Below the pieces are notes generated by a model that made no database searches, was not told the DNA's origin, and worked only from the letters and a program-made list of their open reading frames with translations. 7,370 nt of DNA from Nitrospirota bacterium (lineage in GTDB: Bacteria; Nitrospirota; Thermodesulfovibrionia; Thermodesulfovibrionales; JdFR-86), in contig DAOUWH010000067.1 of the NCBI GenBank assembly GCA_030667205.1, positions 1 to 7,370 of the forward strand, written 5' to 3'. Both the position numbers and the translations under genes were made by a program. Within the stretch, counting starts at the first letter, position 1. Every line of letters starts with the position of its first letter. Below are positions 5,888 to 7,370 of this stretch, in pieces.

Positions 5888-6729
5888 GGCAATCCACCTT
5901 TAAGATACCTCTTGGGGTTTATACGCGCGGCGCGCTCGATAAGCTTTTCATTTATGCCCATTCCCTTCAAGACCTTTACGCCCTGCGAAAGGGTGATGGT
6001 GCTTCCCTGAAGCACTCCCCGCTTGTACTGCGGCCCCTTAATGCCGTCTGAGACGAGAATTATTTTCCCTCCGGGTTTTGTCTTGAAGATGAGCTTAAGG
6101 GTCTCGGCCGTAAGATGCACGCCGTCGGGAATCACCTCGACGTACAGGTCATCGTCCACGAGACCCGCGCCCGCAAGGCCCGGCTCACGGTGGTGGAAGG
6201 GCCGCATGGCGTTAAAGAGGTGCGTAACCCCGGTGGCCCCGGCGCGCTTGCCCTGAAGGGCCTGGCGAAAGGTGGCGTTGGAGTGCCCCATGTTCACCCT
6301 TATGCCGAGCGAGGCGCACCGCTCGATAACCTTTAAAGCCCCCGGAAGCTCCGGGGCGATGGTTATTATCTTAATAATGTCCTCGAAGCCGCCAACGAGC
6401 TTTTTAAAATTAGACATCGTGGGCTTGATGAGAAATTCTCTCGGTTGCGCCCCCGCCTTTACGGGATTCAAGAAAGGCCCCTCCAGATGTACGCCCAAGA
6501 GCTTCGCGCCGGTGCGCTGGACGTCCATGGCCACTCTTACGGCGGCCATGTGCCGCCTCATCACCTCGATGGGACCTGCATATATCGTGGGCAGCATGGC
6601 AGCGATTCCTGCCTTGCCCTGAAAAGAGGCGAGCCTTAAAATCTCCCCGGGCTTCCCCGAGGACGTGTCGTAGTCGCCGGAGCCGTGTATGTGCAGGTCT
6701 ATGAGTCCGCCCCGAGCCACGGGCCTCAT
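5884..6729 (-). CDS. NagA-like amidohydrolase, barrel-only form
   Basis: 281 aa, resembling N-acetylglucosamine-6-phosphate deacetylase but about 100 residues shorter than the usual 380. Core motifs are in order: DLHIHG (His13, His15), HLEGPFLNPVKAGAQ (Glu83), MGHS (His149), THLFNAM (His170), REPGLAGAGL, IPDGVHL and LVSDG (Asp228, the expected catalytic aspartate). The deacetylase chemistry could thus be intact. The protein begins almost at the HxH strand, so the N-terminal half of the beta-sandwich is absent. It stops right after NPKRYL, so the C-terminal strands (G-x-I-x-x-G-x-x-ADLVV in the family) are missing too. The ATG at 6729 has no usable Shine-Dalgarno but overlaps the stop of a 21-codon ORF (ATGA), suggesting coupling. 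A frame error hiding a longer N-terminus is possible. Its stop overlaps the MBL start. Confidence 0.85.
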   Translation of the reverse strand: MRPVARGGLIDLHIHGSGDYDTSSGKPGEILRLASFQGKAGIAAMLPTIYAGPIEVMRRHMAAVRVAMDVQRTGAKLLGVHLEGPFLNPVKAGAQPREFLIKPTMSNFKKLVGGFEDIIKIITIAPELPGALKVIERCASLGIRVNMGHSNATFRQALQGKRAGATGVTHLFNAMRPFHHREPGLAGAGLVDDDLYVEVIPDGVHLTAETLKLIFKTKPGGKIILVSDGIKGPQYKRGVLQGSTITLSQGVKVLKGMGINEKLIERAARINPKRYLKGGLP

Positions 6730-6791
6730 CCCATCATGAGGGGAGATAGCACAATGAGGCCGTCTATGCGCCCGTCAAGTATCTCAGCCAT
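6726..6791 (-). CDS. Possible 21-codon leader ORF ahead of the NagA-like gene
   Basis: ATG at 6791-6789 opens a 21-residue reading frame (MAEILDGRIDG... ending SPLMMG). Its TGA (6728-6726) overlaps the ATG of the NagA-like gene as ATGA. The ATG is 6 nt after an extended -10 box, so it would be at the very 5' end of the mRNA and could start translation without a leader. It may serve to feed ribosomes to the next gene. Alternatively it is the displaced true N-terminus of the NagA-like protein, separated by a frameshift. The peptide has no recognisable family. Confidence 0.4.
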   Translation of the reverse strand: MAEILDGRIDGLIVLSPLMMG

Positions 6792-6797
6792 ACGGAG

Positions 6798-6806
6798 ATT
6801 ATAGCA
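6798..6806 (-). promoter_or_regulatory. Extended -10 promoter for the nagA-like/MBL/birA operon
   Basis: On the minus strand the sequence is TGCTATAAT, a perfect -10 (TATAAT, 6803-6798) with the TGn extension. No good -35 is present; ATTACC or TTACCT about 16-17 bp upstream are poor matches, which extended -10 promoters tolerate. Transcription would start at about 6791, the A of the 21-codon ORF's ATG. Confidence 0.65.
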
Positions 6807-6838
6807 GATTAGGTTTCAGAGGTAATATCCGTGGGCAA

Positions 6839-6867
6839 GTGACATTGGCGACCCCGCCTGATATAAT
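6839..6867 (+). promoter_or_regulatory. Promoter for the MarC-family gene
   Basis: GTGACA (6839-6844, five of six bases of the -35) is followed after 17 bp by a perfect TATAAT (6862-6867). The -10 also carries the TGn extension (TGATATAAT). The predicted start of transcription falls at or next to the ATG at 6875, giving a leaderless mRNA. It lies back to back with the minus-strand promoter at 6798-6806; the two -10 boxes are about 58 bp apart. Confidence 0.72.
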
Positions 6868-6874
6868 GCCAGCT

Positions 6875-7370
6875 ATGAGGGAGTTTTTAGGCGTACTTCC
6901 CAATACCTTCATCCCGCTTTTTGTGGCCATAGACCTGTTCTGGCTTCTGCCGCTGTTTATGGGCATGACGGCCGACGTGCCCGCGGCGCGCAGACAGACC
7001 ATCGTCCGGCAGTCGGTGATAACCGCCTTCCTCGTAAGCCTCGCCTTCGTTGCGATAGGTGAGTTCATATTCAAGGTCATAGGCATCACCACCGATGATT
7101 TCAAGGTGGCCGGTGGGCTGGTGCTCCTTGTGCTTGCGATACTTGACCTTACGACCGTGCAGAAGAAGACCGAAAGCGTTCCCGATACCCTCGGCGTGGT
7201 GCCCATCGGAGTGCCCCTGATAGTGGGCCCCGCAGTGCTGACCTCGATACTCGTGCTTACCGAGCACTACGGAGTGCTGCCCACGGTGGTCGGCCTTGTG
7301 CTTAACCTCCTGCTTGTGTGGGCCGCGTTCCTGAGCGCGGGCAGGATAATAAAATTCCTCGGGCTAAACG
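6875..7370 (+). CDS. MarC-family integral membrane protein, 3'-truncated by the window
   Basis: 165 residues are visible of a family usually about 200 long. Hydrophobic helices are evident at about 10-30, 46-68, 77-92, 108-130 and 135-155. The family pattern is clear: FIPLFVAID near the N-terminus, FKVAGGLVLLVLAI in the middle, and VPIGVPLIVGPAVLTS, the PLxxGP loop of MarC/UPF0056 proteins. The role is unsettled: the name comes from the E. coli mar locus, but a direct part in drug resistance is not supported, and some relatives have been linked to amino-acid export. The ATG at 6875 fits the family N-terminus and lies 7 nt after the -10. An in-frame ATG at 6866 overlaps the -10 box itself, and the frame is open further upstream, so the start is likely rather than proven. 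It is divergent from the nagA-like operon. Confidence 0.92.
   Translation, partial: MREFLGVLPNTFIPLFVAIDLFWLLPLFMGMTADVPAARRQTIVRQSVITAFLVSLAFVAIGEFIFKVIGITTDDFKVAGGLVLLVLAILDLTTVQKKTESVPDTLGVVPIGVPLIVGPAVLTSILVLTEHYGVLPTVVGLVLNLLLVWAAFLSAGRIIKFLGLN

Noticed and set aside
6839..6868. Upstream MarC starts at GTG 6839, TTG 6845 or ATG 6866
   Set aside because: They fall within the -35/-10 elements and would add residues before the usual family N-terminus; kept as a stated uncertainty only.

Overview
The window is bacterial DNA, GC-rich (about 60% by eye) and densely coded, with heavy use of AGG (Arg) and ATA (Ile) codons despite the high GC. The gene content and codon style would fit an environmental deltaproteobacterial or Nitrospirota-like lineage. 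That is an impression only; nothing here fixes the taxonomy. Eight recognisable genes, one possible 21-codon leader ORF, three promoter-like sites and one strong terminator are visible. No rRNA, tRNA, CRISPR array, IS element or phage gene was seen.

Left block, plus strand: the 3' 85-90% of hemC (hydroxymethylbilane synthase) enters from the left edge. Its stop codon overlaps the TTG start of a small membrane protein with two zinc ribbons. A 145-bp spacer follows, with a 14-bp perfect palindrome, a stretch resembling a dispersed short repeat, and a near-consensus sigma70 promoter ending right at the next start codon. That promoter appears to drive a tight operon: a six-repeat TPR protein, then two dipeptide/oligopeptide-type ABC ATPases (DppD- and DppF-like). 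No permease or binding-protein genes lie beside them. The operon ends about 170 bp beyond dppF at a long hairpin with T-tracts.

Right block, minus strand and convergent with the left block: a NagA-like amidohydrolase, an exported UlaG-type metallo-beta-lactamase-fold protein and a BirA-type biotin ligase/repressor, joined by an ATGA overlap and a 14-bp overlap. The NagA-like protein keeps the active-site residues but lacks both flanking halves of the usual beta-sandwich. A 21-codon ORF ends in an ATGA overlap with its start. At the right edge a MarC-family membrane protein starts divergently and runs off the window.

The most striking pattern is in the starts. Three transcription units (TPR gene, 21-codon leader/nagA-like, marC) each have a TATAAT-type -10 only 6-7 nt before an ATG with no Shine-Dalgarno, so they would give leaderless mRNAs. 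Most genes inside the operons (dppD, dppF, MBL, birA) have a visible Shine-Dalgarno or a start/stop overlap. This points to leaderless initiation for operon-leading genes and SD or coupled initiation for downstream genes. No new defence or mobile system is visible.
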